Below, piece by piece: positions 1 through 12,200 of a stretch of 64,000 nucleotides of DNA. Numbering within the stretch: the stretch's first letter is position 1; every line of letters starts with the position of its first letter. A program made the position numbers and the translations under genes. A model generated the notes under the pieces. The model was given only the letters and a program-made list of their open reading frames with translations. It searched no databases and was not told where the DNA came from. Source of the stretch: Achatina immaculata (taxonomy: Eukaryota > Mollusca > Gastropoda > Stylommatophora > Achatinidae); the NCBI GenBank assembly GCA_009760885.1, contig CM019699.1, positions 45,661,768 to 45,725,767 on the forward strand. Reading direction: 5' to 3'.

Positions 1-65
1 TCAATTATTTAATCGGAACAGGATAGTTTAATGATGTCTTTGTTGCTGCTGATTGAAGCAACGTC

Positions 66-222
66 ACCAATTATATCCATCAGGTGATCGCGATGTCAGA
101 CATCAGCAATTATATCCATCAGGTGATCGCAATGTCAGACATCACCAATTATATCCATCAGGTGATCGCGATGTCAGACATCAGCAATTATATCCATCAG
201 GTGATCGCGATGTCAGATATCA
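66..222. repeat. 39-bp minisatellite, about 4 copies
   Basis: A 39-bp unit built on caattatatccatcagg and gtgatcgcgatgtcagacat is repeated about four times with few changes. Because 39 is a multiple of three, the + strand stays open through the array and appears to encode a 13-residue repeat. That is a by-product of unit length, not evidence of a gene. Confidence 0.9.
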
Positions 223-636
223 TTAATGTTTCAACTTTATGTCAAGATCACTTCATTTTTTTTTTTTTTTACTTTTGGTTTATCTGAGCCCTCGATTTTG
301 GAAGTACTCGCCTCCCCCCCCCCCCTTTCACCCCAAATAGGACTTTAGGTAGATCACCGCAGGACGGTGAGGGATATGATATAGAAGACAGGGGTCGGAA
401 GCCCACAATTTGGGAACAGCTGATCCAAGTTTTCACTTAACAATCAAATTTGCTTTTTTAGTATACTAAACCAAATGTTGAAACAGTGTAAACCAATGTT
501 GTTGATAAGGATAATGATGACCGACACGATGATGGCGATGGTGATGGTGATGAGGACGACAAAAATAACAATAAACTAACGATGAGGAAGTGATAGCCTT
601 GTTTGTCTGTTCTAGTTTCTGATCTTAAAAACCCTC
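223..636. other. Unassigned spacer with homopolymers and GAT-rich tract
   Basis: It contains a poly-T run (about 256-270), a poly-C run (about 313-326) and an imperfect GAT/GGT-rich tract at about 505-560. No gene is recognised. Confidence 0.6.
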
Positions 637-1388
637 GTGTCAGGTAAGTTCTGTCACGGACAAAAGCCGGCCTGTGAAAGTCTTCCAGTCAAGAACAAAG
701 AACCAGGTGTTCTGGCCTCGTTTCTGGTGCCGTTTATCCTACAGTTCTGGGAGAATCAGGATGTCTTGCTCCAAACACTCCGGTCACCTGCCGAGTTTAC
801 AACTCACCTGGACATCTTCTGAGGTCAATGAGTGCGTCGTCGCACGAGACGGAGGACGAGGGAGTAAATTTTCCGGGAAAGTACCGGGGATATGTGCTGG
901 ATGTCCACCCGGACAAACATGGACGCAAAAGTTCTGGAGAGTGGACATGACCGAGTACGCGGCCTTCCATATCTTGCTGGACAGAGCGCAGAAGTAATTG
1001 ACAGCGAAGATAGTGTTTGCTGGAGGGAACTGTCTCCTAGGAGACTTTTGGGACAGTATCAAGGCTTATCTGTCCCGTCTCGGGAGTGAAGGTTCACTGA
1101 TCGGGACGGAGATCTGCCCGGGACGCTAACGAGTGATCGATACCACTCATGCTAACCCTTGAGTTCAAGGTCAGTTGGAGAGATATGGTTCCAGAAAGAG
1201 TGAAAACATTTTGTGTATGAAACTACTTATATTGTGTGCATGAAAATATAAATGTTTTATAAAAACTATACATATTGTATAAGTAAAACTATATAATTCA
1301 TATAATTATAATCTATATATTTCTCTTTTATCAATCTCTGTCACAAACGCGGCAGATTATCTCAAGTTTTCAGCATCGCCCGTAGAGC
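637..1388. other. Unrecognised moderately GC-rich segment
   Basis: Positions 637-1090 are less AT-rich than their surroundings and hold several overlapping reading frames of 60-107 codons on both strands. None shows a domain I recognise, and none has a clear splice or start context. It could be an eroded repeat or an unidentified exon. 1091-1388 is AT-rich and featureless. Confidence 0.4.
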
Positions 1389-2345
1389 TTCTCTTATAGG
1401 GGGCTATGGCCTGGCCAAGTCTTTTGTCATTCTCTTATAAGACATCAAGGCCTGGCCAAGTCTTTTGTTTTTCTCTTATAAGACATCAAGGCCTGGCCAA
1501 GTCTTTTGCCTTCCTCTTATAAGACATCAAGGACTGGCTAAGTCTTTCGCCATTCTCTTATAGGACACCAGGGCCTGGCCAAGTCTTTTTGCCATTCTCT
1601 TATAGGGGGCTAAGGCCTTGCCAAGTCTTTTGCCATTCTCTTATAGGGGGCTAAGGCATTGCCAAGTCTTTTGTCATTCTCTTATAGGGGACTAAGGCCT
1701 TGCCAAGTCTTTTGTCATTCTCTTATAGGGGACCAAGGCCTGGTCAAGTCTTTTGTCATTCTCTTATAGGGGACCAAGGCCTAGACAAGTCTTTTGTCAT
1801 TCTCTTATAGGGGACCAAGGCCTGGCCAAGTCTTTTGTCATTCTCTTATAGGGGACCAAGGCCTAGCCAAGTCTTTTGCCATTCTCTTATAGGGGGCTAA
1901 GGCATTGCCAAGTCTTTTGTCATTCTCTTATAGGGGACTAAGGCCTGGCCAAGTCTTTTGTCATTCTCTTATAGGGGACCAAGGCCTGGTCAAGTCTTTT
2001 GTCATTCTCTTATAGGGGACCAAGGCCTAGCCAAGTCTTTTGTCATTCTCTTATAGGGGACCAAGGCCTGGCCAAGTCTTTTGTCATTCTCTTATAGGGG
2101 ACCAAGGCCTAGCCAAGTCTTTTGTCATTCTCTTATAGGGGACCAAGGCCTGGCCAAGTCTTTTGTCATTCTCTTATAGGGGACCAAGGCCTGGCCAAGT
2201 CTTTTGTCATTCTCTTATAGGGGACCAAGGCCTGGCCAAGTCTTTTGTCATTCTCTTATAGGACACCAAGATCTGGCCAAGTTATTTGCCTTTCTCTTAA
2301 AGCACATAAATTCCTGGCCAAGTCTTCTGCCGTTCTCTTTTGGGA
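1389..2345. repeat. 41-bp minisatellite, about 23 copies
   Basis: The unit runs through cattctcttataggggacc and aaggcctggccaagtctttt. The central copies are very uniform and the edge copies are more diverged. The block mostly shifts between ctaaggcctt, ccaaggcctg and ccaaggccta variants in runs, as expected from unequal exchange. Confidence 0.95.
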
Positions 2346-2671
2346 GGCTAAGGCCTGCCCTATTCTATTGCCTGAGTGAGTTGTACAACTGTCAACTCTG
2401 GAGGATGTGGTGTAATTTCTCTTGCACTTTGTTACAGACACAAAATCATGTGAGCGCGAGTTGCCTTGTCCTGTCCTTCGTCTTATGTCTGCGTCACTTT
2501 GTGCCCTCGAACCAGTGCCTCCATCTTCTGCTCATATTTCCTTCGGGTTTGCTTCTGTAGCCTTTGACTGTAATATGTGTCAGTGCGCATGCGCATTTGT
2601 ATGAATACTAATGACGTTTTGTTTGATATTGCAAGGGAATCAATGGACAATAGGCAGGTCAGCACACAAAT

Positions 2672-3028
2672 CATTGGAAGCAGCAGAAATGTAGTTTATT
2701 AGAAGAATGTTGCGAATCCCCTGGACAGAAAAAATAACTAATGAAGAATGTAGGAGAAGAGCTGGAGAGACAAAAAAACCTTGTCAGAAAGATAAGAGAG
2801 AGACAATGTACTTTCATAGGACATGCAATGAGAAGAGGGGGCATTGAAAATATTATAACAACAGGAAAAATAGAAGGAAGAAGATCAAGAGGAAGACCAA
2901 GAGAAATGATACTAGACAGTCTGACGAGATGGTGTGAGAGGAGATCACCTACTGAACTGATGGCATGCATGAAGGATCGGGTACTCTGGAGAAGCATAAT
3001 AGCCAACGCCAGTCGCCACGGCATCTGA
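2672..3028 (+). pseudogene. LINE family B 3' fragment (reverse transcriptase C-terminal tail)
   Basis: The + strand encodes the carboxy-terminal tail of a LINE reverse transcriptase. A block reading FIRRMLRIPWTEK is followed by FIGHAMRRGGIENI, the basic block RRSRGRPREM, and an end LWRSIIANASRHGI before a stop. This Gly-His/Met-Arg-Arg tail is common in invertebrate LINEs. The upstream part carries an in-frame stop (codon tag at about 2690) and a shift of frame near 2745. The copy is 5'-truncated and ends in a (GAT)n tract. Similar tails recur at 53293, 58797 and, in diverged form, 26405 and 60655. Exact clade is uncertain. Confidence 0.85.
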
Positions 3029-3050
3029 TGATGATTGGTGATGATGATGG

Positions 3051-3089
<39 letters not shown>

Positions 3090-3090
3090 C
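3028..3090. repeat. (GAT)n microsatellite, LINE-B 3' tail
   Basis: About 20 GAT units directly follow the LINE-B stop codon. The same arrangement is seen behind other LINE-B copies, so this looks like the element's simple-repeat tail. Confidence 0.9.
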
Positions 3091-3334
3091 ATAGCTGCAT
3101 ATACTTCCATGATTGTTAGAGAGAAAGACGTACAGGTCATGATGGATTCAGAATTTAGATTCCAGGAAATTCGATGTCCGACCTGTGAATTATAATCTAA
3201 AACAGTTTGTCCAGTACTGCAAGGCTCATTACTGCCTGGATTTGATGAACTAGGAAGTCATTCTGCAAGAGATCACGTTCTGGGGCCAGTCATGATAATA
3301 AGTGTCCATTTGTAGCTAAAGTTTAAGCAGATGA

Positions 3335-5185
3335 AAGCAGAAAAGTTACCTCAGAACAGAAGAGTCACATCAGCACAGAAAAGTTATCTCAGAACAGAAG
3401 AGTCACATCAGCACAGAAAAGTTACCTCAGAACAGAAGAGTCACCTGAGAGTAGCAGAGTTACCTCAGCACAGAAGAGTCAACTCAGTATAAAAAATTAC
3501 CTCAGAACAGAAGAGTCACCTCAGCACAGAAAAGTTACCTCAGAAAAGAAGAGCTTCAACACAGAATAGTAACCTCAGAACAGAAGAGTTAACTCAGCAC
3601 AGAAGTGTTACCTCAGAAAAGAAGAGTCAGCTCAGAACAGAAGAGTTACCTAAGGACAGAAGAGTTACCTCACCATAGAAGTGTTACATCAGAACAGAAG
3701 AGTTACTTAAAGACAGAAGAGTTACCTCAGAACAGAAGATGTACCCAGAAGAATTACATCAGAACAGAAAAGTCACCTTAAAACAGCAGAGTTACCTCAG
3801 AGCAATATAGTTACTTCAGAAAAGAAGAGTTATATCACAACAGAAGATTTACCCAGAAGAATTACATCAGAACAGAAGAGTTACCTCAGAACAGTAGAGC
3901 AGAAGAAAATAGTTACTTCAGAACAGAATAGTTACCTCAGAACTGATGAGCTACCTCAGTATTGAAGAGTTACTTCAGAACAGAAGAGTTACCTCAGAAA
4001 TGAAGACTTACTTCAGAACAGAAGAGTTACCTCAAAAATGAAGATTTAATTCAGAACAGAAGAGTTTCCTCAGAAAAGAAGATTTACCTCATAACAGAAG
4101 ATGTAGCTCTGAACAGAAACGTTACCTCAGAACAGAATAGTTACCTAATAATTGAAGAGTTACATCAAAAGAGAAAAGCTACCTCAGTACAGAAGAGTAA
4201 CCTCATAACTGAAGAGATAACTCAGAAATGAAGAGTTACCTCAGCATAGAAGAGTTACCTCAGAACTTAAGATTTACCTCAGCACAGAAGAGCAGAACAG
4301 AACACTTACCTCAGAACAGAAAAGTTAACTCAGAACAGACAATTTACCTCAGAATAGAAGAGTTACCTCAGAACAGAAGAGTTGCATTAGAGCAGAAATG
4401 TTACCTTAGAATAGAAAAACTACCTCAGCATAGACGACTTACCTCAAAACTGAAGAGTTACCCCAGAATAAAAGAGTTACATCAGAATAGAAGAGTTACT
4501 TATCAGCCAGAAGAGTTACCTCAGAACAAAAGAGTTACCTCAGAACAGAAGAGTTACCTCAGAATTGAAGAGCTACCTCAGAACTGAAAAGATACCTCAG
4601 TACAGAAGAGTTACCTCAGAATTGAAAAGCTACCTCAGAACTGAAGAGATACCTCAGTACAGAAGAGTTACCTCAGAACTGAAGAGTTATCTCATTACTG
4701 AAGAGTTTCCTCAGAACAGAAGAGCAGAACAGAAGAGTTACCTCAGAACATAAGAGCTACCTCAGAACTGAAGAGCTACCTCAGAACTGAAGAGCTACCT
4801 CAGAACTGAAGAATTATCTCAGAACAGCAAGGGCAGAACAGAAGAGCAAAACAGAAGAGCTACCTCAGCACAGAAGAGCTACCTCAGTATAGAAGAGTTA
4901 CCTCACCACAGAAGAGTTACCTCAGCATAGAAGAGCTACCTCACCACAGAAAAGTTATCTTAGCATAGAATAGCTACCTCATCACATAAGAGTTACTTCA
5001 GTATAGAAGAGTTACCTCAACACAGAAAAGCTACCTCAGCACGGAAGAGTTATCTTAGCACAGAAGGGTTATCTCTGCGTGGAAAAGTTATCTTAGCATG
5101 GATGAGTTATCTTAGCATGGATGAGTTATCTTAACACGGAAGAGTTGTCTTAGGATGGATGAGTTATCTTAGCACGGAATGTGAT
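3335..5185. repeat. 19-bp minisatellite, about 95 diverged copies
   Basis: The unit is gttacctcagaacagaaga with many substitutions and small gaps over about 1.85 kb. The last 150 bp change to a gttatcttagcacggaaga form. That form closely matches the short 19-bp arrays inside the three segmental copies at 15.6, 17.6 and 19.5 kb. Long reading frames inside it are artefacts of low stop density. Confidence 0.93.
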
Positions 5186-5834
5186 AGTTGCTGGCTTTGG
5201 CGTTTTCAGCTCGGCCGACCGGAAAATTCAAAGTACCTGTTGATTCTGGGACACGTGACTGGCGTGTGCATTGTCAAGTTAGAATGTGTAGTTGACTAGT
5301 CATCCGTTCTGTGTTTGTGGGGAGGTACGGTCAGGATTATAGTGAGGGAGCACGTTAACGTTTTTCTCTTATGGATCAGAGTATATTTGGTTGTATCGCT
5401 TACTGCGATGATCTCCTCATGTGCCATCCTCAAGGCTGTGTAAATTGTCGTGTGTCTAGTTTTGATTTCTGTGGAGTTAAACGTCAGTTTAGTTAGAAGA
5501 AATATTGCTCGTTGTTTTGTATAACAAAGTCATAGTTCGTGATAAACTGTTAAATGTGTTGAATGTTATATTACAGAAGTAGTTAAAATTTGTGCATCAT
5601 GAAAATCATTAGTACTAATTCATTGACATATTTGATATATATTTGATTGATTGAATTGCGTTGATATTGCCATTTGATTGTGCTATGTGTTATGTGCACA
5701 TCATGTATATAATCAGTAGTATTCATGCGAATGTTCAGTGTTCATCTGTCATACATACATAATGTCATATTTTTTATTCACATGTGTCGTATTTCATATA
5801 TTGTGATGTTTCATTTGAGAGTTATAATTTGGTG
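5186..5834 (+). other. AT-rich region before LINE-A, possible 5' untranslated region
   Basis: No reading frame of note is seen. It lies between the 19-bp array and the promoter-like motif cluster at 5835-5862. It may belong to the LINE 5' untranslated region, but there is no second full-length copy here to set the 5' end. Confidence 0.35.
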
Positions 5835-5862
5835 ACTTCCGGTGTGACGTGCAAGATGGCGG
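5835..5862 (+). promoter_or_regulatory. Putative LINE internal promoter: ETS, CRE-like and YY1-like sites
   Basis: Within 28 bp there are an ETS-type site (acttccggtg, 5835-5844), a CRE-like core (tgacgt, about 5845-5850) and a YY1-type site (caagatggcgg, 5852-5862). These three often occur together in TATA-less animal promoters, and YY1 is known at the start of human L1. The cluster sits about 135 bp before the LINE-A reading frame. The promoter role is inference. Confidence 0.45.
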
Positions 5863-5995
5863 AGGTTTTTTTTAACGCTCTCTCTGGCATGCAGAAATTC
5901 CGCGGAATTCCGCTTGATCTGTTACATATCATGTACCGGGAGTTGGGCATAAGGCTAACAACCTTATCCTGGAATCTATCTAGAGGCGACTCCAG

Positions 5996-8900
5996 ATGGG
6001 AAAAAAATATATCTTTACGGAAACTCGCAGAGAAACCAACCGAGCATCAGGGATGCCAACTCCAAAGAGCTCAGTCGTCGGCCCCAAACATGTGACAAGG
6101 GTTGGATTCTGGAATGTGAGAACGATGGCAGCACCAACAAAAACTACTCAGGTCATCAGAGAAATGGAGAGATACCACCTAGACATACTGGGCATCAGCG
6201 AAATGCGATGGCCAGAAGCAGGTAAAAGATTGGCGGAAAACGGTAAGTTAATTATACATTCAGGCAGAAATGATGGTAAAATCTGGGATAGAGTGGGCAT
6301 TATTATGTCAAATGTAGCTGCAAAGAGCCTTGTAGAATGGGAACCAGTGAACAGTCGTATAATTAGAGCACGATACAACCTAACACACGGAAGAATAACA
6401 ATAATACACTGTTGTGCACCCACAAACGATTCAGATGATGAGGTGAAAGACGATTTCTATCACCAATTACAACAAAAAGTCCCTAAACACGACATCCTAA
6501 TTGCTATGGGGGACTTCAACGCAAAGGTAGGGAAGGATAATACCGTCATCGAAAAAGTAATGGAAAAAGAAAGAATTGACACGGTAAATCAGAACGGAGG
6601 AAGATTAATTGAAATGTGTCTAATATATGTCATGGTCATTGGAGGCACAATATTTCCACACAAAGAGGTACAAAAAAGTAACGTGGATATCCCCAGATGA
6701 TAGAACTACAAAACCAGATTGATCATTTTTGTATTAGAAAGCAATACAGAACATCTCTCATAGGTGTAAAGGCATATAGGGGTGCAGATGTCAACAGTGA
6801 TCACAACCTGTGTATAGGGAAAATAAAACTAAAACTGAAAAGCCAACACAGGAAATCAGTACACAGAAAGATAAACAGCCACAGCCTACAAGAAGAGAAT
6901 ACTAACAGTAACTTCAATCAGGAACTTGCCAATCATTCCACAACACCACTCAGTGAAGTAGAGGAGATAGGTATAGATGAATTATGGAATTCTTACAGCA
7001 CAGCCATAATCACAACAGCAAAAGCAAGCGCTGGACTATATATATATATATATGCATGGATATCAGAAAAACTGGAAGTATATACATGAAAGACGAGAAG
7101 CTAAATTAGACTTGTTGAATGTAAAGACAGATCTTGGAAAAGATCTGGTGAAAGCAACATACAAAGAAACAGACAAGAAAGTAAAAAAATTCAGCTAGAA
7201 TGGATAAAAGAGAATACATAGACAATATAGCAAAAGAGGCAGAGAAAGCAGCAAAAACAAGAGACAACAAAACTTTATATAACATACAAAAGAGGCTAAC
7301 AGGTACTATTACATCTAAAGAAAGACCAATCCTTAGCATACTTGAAACCTATTAACATCAATTAAAGACAAAAAGCAAAGACTGGCTGAACACTTCCAAG
7401 AAATACTCAATCGACCACACCCAAAAGAATTGATAAACCTTGAAACTGACTTACCAGCCCCACAACTAAATGTCAACCTAGATGAAATTACATTGCATGA
7501 AATTGAAACAGCAGTGAATTTAATGGCTAACAACAAAGCTGCAAGTGAAGATGAAATAACACCCGAAATGTTAAAAGCTATCAACAGTGACGACATAAGA
7601 CAACAACAGAGAATGTTTAATAAGATTTAGGAAGAAGAAAAGGTCCCTTCTAAACGAAAAGAAAGGAATCATTGTTAAAATACCCAAACAAGGCAACCTT
7701 AGTGACTGTAACAATTGGAGAGGAGTAACCTTCGTATCAGTTGTGTCAAAAGTATTTTGCAAGGTCATTTTAAACAGACTTAAAGATACAATGGATACCA
7801 CAATGAGAGAAGAACAAGCAGGATTTCGAAAAGGGAGAAGCTGTCTCGACCAGATCTTTACTCTAAGAATAATACTTGAAGAACATATTGAAAAACAGAA
7901 ACCATTAATACTGAACTTCACAGACTTTAAAAAGGCATTTGACAGCATACGCAGAGATTTATTTTGAGAATTTTAAGTCTATATGGAATACCATCTAAAA
8001 CTGTCAACATCATTAAGGACCTCTACAATGGATATGTTTGTGCAGTCAAAACAGAAGAAGGAAACAGGCGTGAAACAAGGATGTATGCTGTTTCCTTTGC
8101 TTTTTGGAACTGCAACAGACTTCATAATGAAAAAAATGGTGCACAGGTAACACAGGTATTGACTGGGACATGGGACCCAACTAGAAGATCTTGATTTTGC
8201 TGATGACATAACTCGTATCAGTAACAATGTGAATTCCATGCAAGAAAAAACAGATATCATGTCTTCACTGGTTAGCACAACAAGACTTGAAATTAACAAG
8301 GACAAAACAAAAATAATGAAACTTCCCATTAATCAAAATGGAAAATACACGTAGAAGGAACAGATATTGAAAAAGTCAATCAATTTGCATACCTTGGCAG
8401 CTACATAGACCAGGATGGTGACACTAGAAAGGAAGTTAGAATTAGAATTGCAAAAGCAGCATCAATTTTCAAAAATCTTGAGAACATATGACATTCAAAA
8501 GTTATAAGCACAAAAACCAAGTTAAGACTATTCAATTCAAATGTAATATCCACCCTCATTTATGCATGTGAAAGCTGGAAAACAACTAAAGAAACAGAGA
8601 CTCTTTTGAAAATAAATGCATAAGGAAAATACTCGGCATCAAGTGGAACGAATTCAAGAACAATGCAGAGATAGGGCACACAAGCAAGATAGGACACACA
8701 AGCGAACAACAAGAAGTCTCAAGGGTGATCAGGAAAATGAGATGGACATATGTTGGTCACTTGATGAGAAGAAATTATCAGAGAATCCCAAAACAAGCTA
8801 TCAAGTGGAACACAACAGGCTGAAGAAAAAGAGGCAGACCACGTGAAACTCTAAAGAGGACATTGTTAAGAGAGGCCAATTTAACAGGCATAAAATCCCT

Positions 8901-9001
8901 TAATGGGGTTGAAAAGCTCGCAGAAAACAGGAAAACTTGGAGAACTACTTTGCGAGGCCTATGTGACGTTTAACGGCACGGGAAGGATATAAGATAAGAA
9001 A
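5996..9001 (+). pseudogene. LINE family A (RTE-like), near-complete but inactivated copy
   Basis: This was a non-LTR retrotransposon protein with an apurinic-type endonuclease and a reverse transcriptase. Endonuclease motifs are readable in 5996-6700: GFWNVRTM, ILGISEMRW, a CAPTND block and IAMGDFNAKVG. The frame then shifts near 6690, and NQIDH and NSDHNL follow in 6697-6840. Reverse transcriptase pieces include LMANNKAASEDEITPEML (about 7520-7575), EEQAGFRKGRSCLDQI (about 7810-7855), the motif-A stretch TDFKKAFDSI (about 7920-7950), VKQGCMLFPLLFG (about 8070) and the catalytic FADD at 8196-8207. The carboxy tail ends RGLCDV before a stop near 8970 and the shared 3' end gtttaacggcacgggaagga. 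Many frameshifts and stops break it. The endonuclease resembles the family often labelled craniofacial development protein 2-like; RTE placement is inference. Confidence 0.9.
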
Positions 9002-9057
9002 GTGCAGGCATTGGCACTATGCAAACTGGATATGATGTTTCATTAGTTCATCAACAC

Positions 9058-9215
9058 ATCATCATCATCATCATCGCCTTTCACTCCATTGAGAATACAA
9101 GCCATGAGGATAAAGGTTTTCCAGTCATCCCTGTTCTTGGAATTATTCTCTGCTTTCTTCCATGTGTATCCCTTGTCTCTGAGCACTGTCATCATTTCTC
9201 TTCTCCAAGTAAGTC
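9058..9215 (-). pseudogene. LINE family C 3' fragment
   Basis: Read on the - strand this gives a broken carboxy-terminal LINE tail with blocks like MMTVLRDKGYTWKKAENNS and KNRDDWKTF, ending in a (GAT)n tract (atc run at 9058-9075). It matches the better preserved copy at 54655-55055. The 5' end is truncated where the 27-bp satellite begins. Confidence 0.75.
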
Positions 9216-9221
9216 ATGAGT

Positions 9222-12200
9222 TAGCACGAATATAAGAGTAATATGTGTTACTAAGAATATACGAGTAATATGTGTTGTTAAAAGAATATACGAGTAATAT
9301 ATGTTACTAAGAATATACGAGTAATATGTGTTGCTAAGAATATACGAGTAATATGTGTTGCTAAGAATATACGAGTAATATGTGTTACTAAGAATATACG
9401 AGTAATATGTGTTGCTAAGAATATACGAGTAATTTGTGTTACTAAGAATATACGAGTAATATGTGTTGCTAAGAATATACGAGTAATATGTGTTACTAAG
9501 AATATACGAGTAATTTGTGTTACTAAGAATATACGAGTAATATGTGTTGCTAAGAATATACGAGTAATATGTGTTGCTAAGAATATACGAGTAATATGTG
9601 TTGCTAAGAATATACGAGTAATATGTGTTACTAAGAATATACGAATAATATGTGTTGCTAAGAATATACGAGTAATATGTGTTGCTAAGAATATACGAGT
9701 AATATGTGTTGCTAAGAATATACGAGTAATTTGTGTTACTAAGAATATACGAGTAATATGTGTTACTAAGAATATACGAGTAATATGTGTTACTAAGAAT
9801 ATACGAGTAATATGTGTTACTAAGAATATACGAGTAATATGTGTTACTAAGAATATACGAGTATTTTATGTTGCTAAGAATATACGAGTAATATGTGTTA
9901 CTAAGAATATACGAGTAATATGTGTTACTAAGAATATACGAGTAATATGTGTTGTTAAAAGAATATATGAGTAATATGTGTTGTTAAAAGAATATATGAG
10001 TAATATGTGTTGTTAAAAGAATATATGAGTAATATGTGTTGTTAAAAGAATATATGAGTAATATGTGTTGTTAAAAGAATATATGAGTAATATGTGTTGT
10101 TAAAAGAATATATGAGTAATATGTGTTGTTAAAAGAATATATGAGTAATATGTGTTGTTAAAAGAATATATGAGTAATATGTGTTGTTAAAAGAATATAT
10201 GAGTAATATGTGTTGTTAAAAGAATATACGAGTGTGTTGCTAAGAATATACGAGTAATTTGTGTTACTAAGAATATACGAGTAATTTGTGTTACTAAGAA
10301 TATACGAGTAATTTGTGTTACTAAGAATATACGAGTAATTTGTGTTACTAAGAATATACGAGTAATTTGTGTTACTAAGAATATACGAGTAATATGTGTT
10401 GTTAAAAGAATATACGAGTAATATGTGTTACTAAGAATATACGAGTAATTTATGTTGCTAAGAATATACGAGTAATATGTGTTGTTAAAAGAATATATGA
10501 GTAATATGTGTTGTTAAAAGAATATACGAGTAATATGTGTTGTTAAAAGAATATACGAGTGTGTTGCTAAGAATATACGAGTAATTTGTGTTACTAAGAA
10601 TATACGAGTAATATGTGTTACTAAGAATATACGAGTAATATGTGTTACTAAGAATATACGAGTAATATGTGTTGCTAAGAATATACGAGTAATTTGTGTT
10701 ACTAAGAATATACGAGTAATTTGTGTTGCTAAGAATATACGAGTAATATGTGTTGCTAAGAATATACGAGTAATATGTGTTGCTACGAATATACGAGTAA
10801 TTTGTGTTACTAAGAATATACGAGTAATTTGTGTTGCTAAGAATATACGAGTAATTTGTGTTACTAAGAATATACGAGTGTGTTGCTAAGAATATACGAG
10901 TAATATGTGTTGCTAAGAATATACGAGTAATAGTGTTGCTAAGAATATACGAGTAATATGTGTTACTAAGAATATACGAGTAATATGTGTTACTAAGAAT
11001 ATACGAGTGTGTTGCTAAGAATATACGAGTAATATGTGTTGCTAAGAATATACGAGTAATTTGTGTTACTAAGAATATACGAGTGTGTTACTAAGAATAC
11101 GAGTGTGTTGCTAAGATATACGAGTAATTTGTGTTGCTAAGAATACGAGTAATTGTGTTGCTAAGAATACACGAGTAATATGTGTTGCTACGAATATACG
11201 AGTATATGTGTTGCTAAGAATATCGAGTAATATGTGTGCTAAGAATATACGAGTAATTGTGTTGCTAAGATATACGAGTGTGTTGCTAAGAATATACGAG
11301 TATATGTGTTGCTACGAATATACGAGTATGTGTTGCTAAGAATACGAGTGTGTTGCTAAGAATATACGAGTATATGTGTTACTAAGAATACGAGTAATAT
11401 GTGTGCTAAGAATATACGAGTAATAGTGTTGCTAAGAATATCGAGTAATATGTGTTGTTAAAAGAATATATGAGTAATATGTGTTACTCAGAATATACGA
11501 GTATATGTGTTACTAAGATATACGAGTAATTGTGTTGCTAAGAATATACGAGTTTGTTGCTAAGAATACGAGTAATTTGTGTTGCTAAGAATACGAGTAA
11601 TATGTGTTGTAAGAATATACGAGTATATGTGTTGCTAAGAATACACGAGTAATATGTTGCTAAGAATACACGAGTAATATGTGTTACTCAGAATATACGA
11701 GTAATATGTGTTACTCAGAATATACGAGTATATGTGTTGCTACGAATATACGAGTAATATGTTGCTAAGAATACACGAGTAATATGTGTTACTCAGAATA
11801 TACGAGTAATATGTGTTACTCAGAATATACGAGTAATATGTGTTACTCAGAATATACGAGTTTGTTGCTAAGAATACACGAGTAATATGTGTTACTCAGA
11901 ATATACGAGTGTGTTGCTAAGAATACACGAGTAATATGTGTTGCTACGAATATACGAGTAATATGTGTTACTCAGAATATACGAGTAATATGTGTTGCTA
12001 CGAATATACGAGTAATATGTGTTGTAAGAATATACGAGTTTGTTGCTAAGAATACGAGTAATATGTGTTGTAAGAATATACGAGTTTGTTGCTAAGAATA
12101 TCGAGTAATATGTGTTGCTAAGAATACACGAGTAATATGTGTTACTCAGAATATACGAGTTTGTTGCTAAGAATATCGAGTAATATGTGTGCTAAGAATA

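Noticed and set aside
637..1090. Candidate small genes
   Set aside because: Several overlapping frames on both strands, none with recognisable motifs or favoured start.
2204..2560. 118-codon frame at the end of the 41-bp array
   Set aside because: The first half is repeat-derived and the rest has no recognised domain.
2965..3195. Asp-rich acidic protein
   Set aside because: It is the (GAT)n tail of LINE-B read in one frame.
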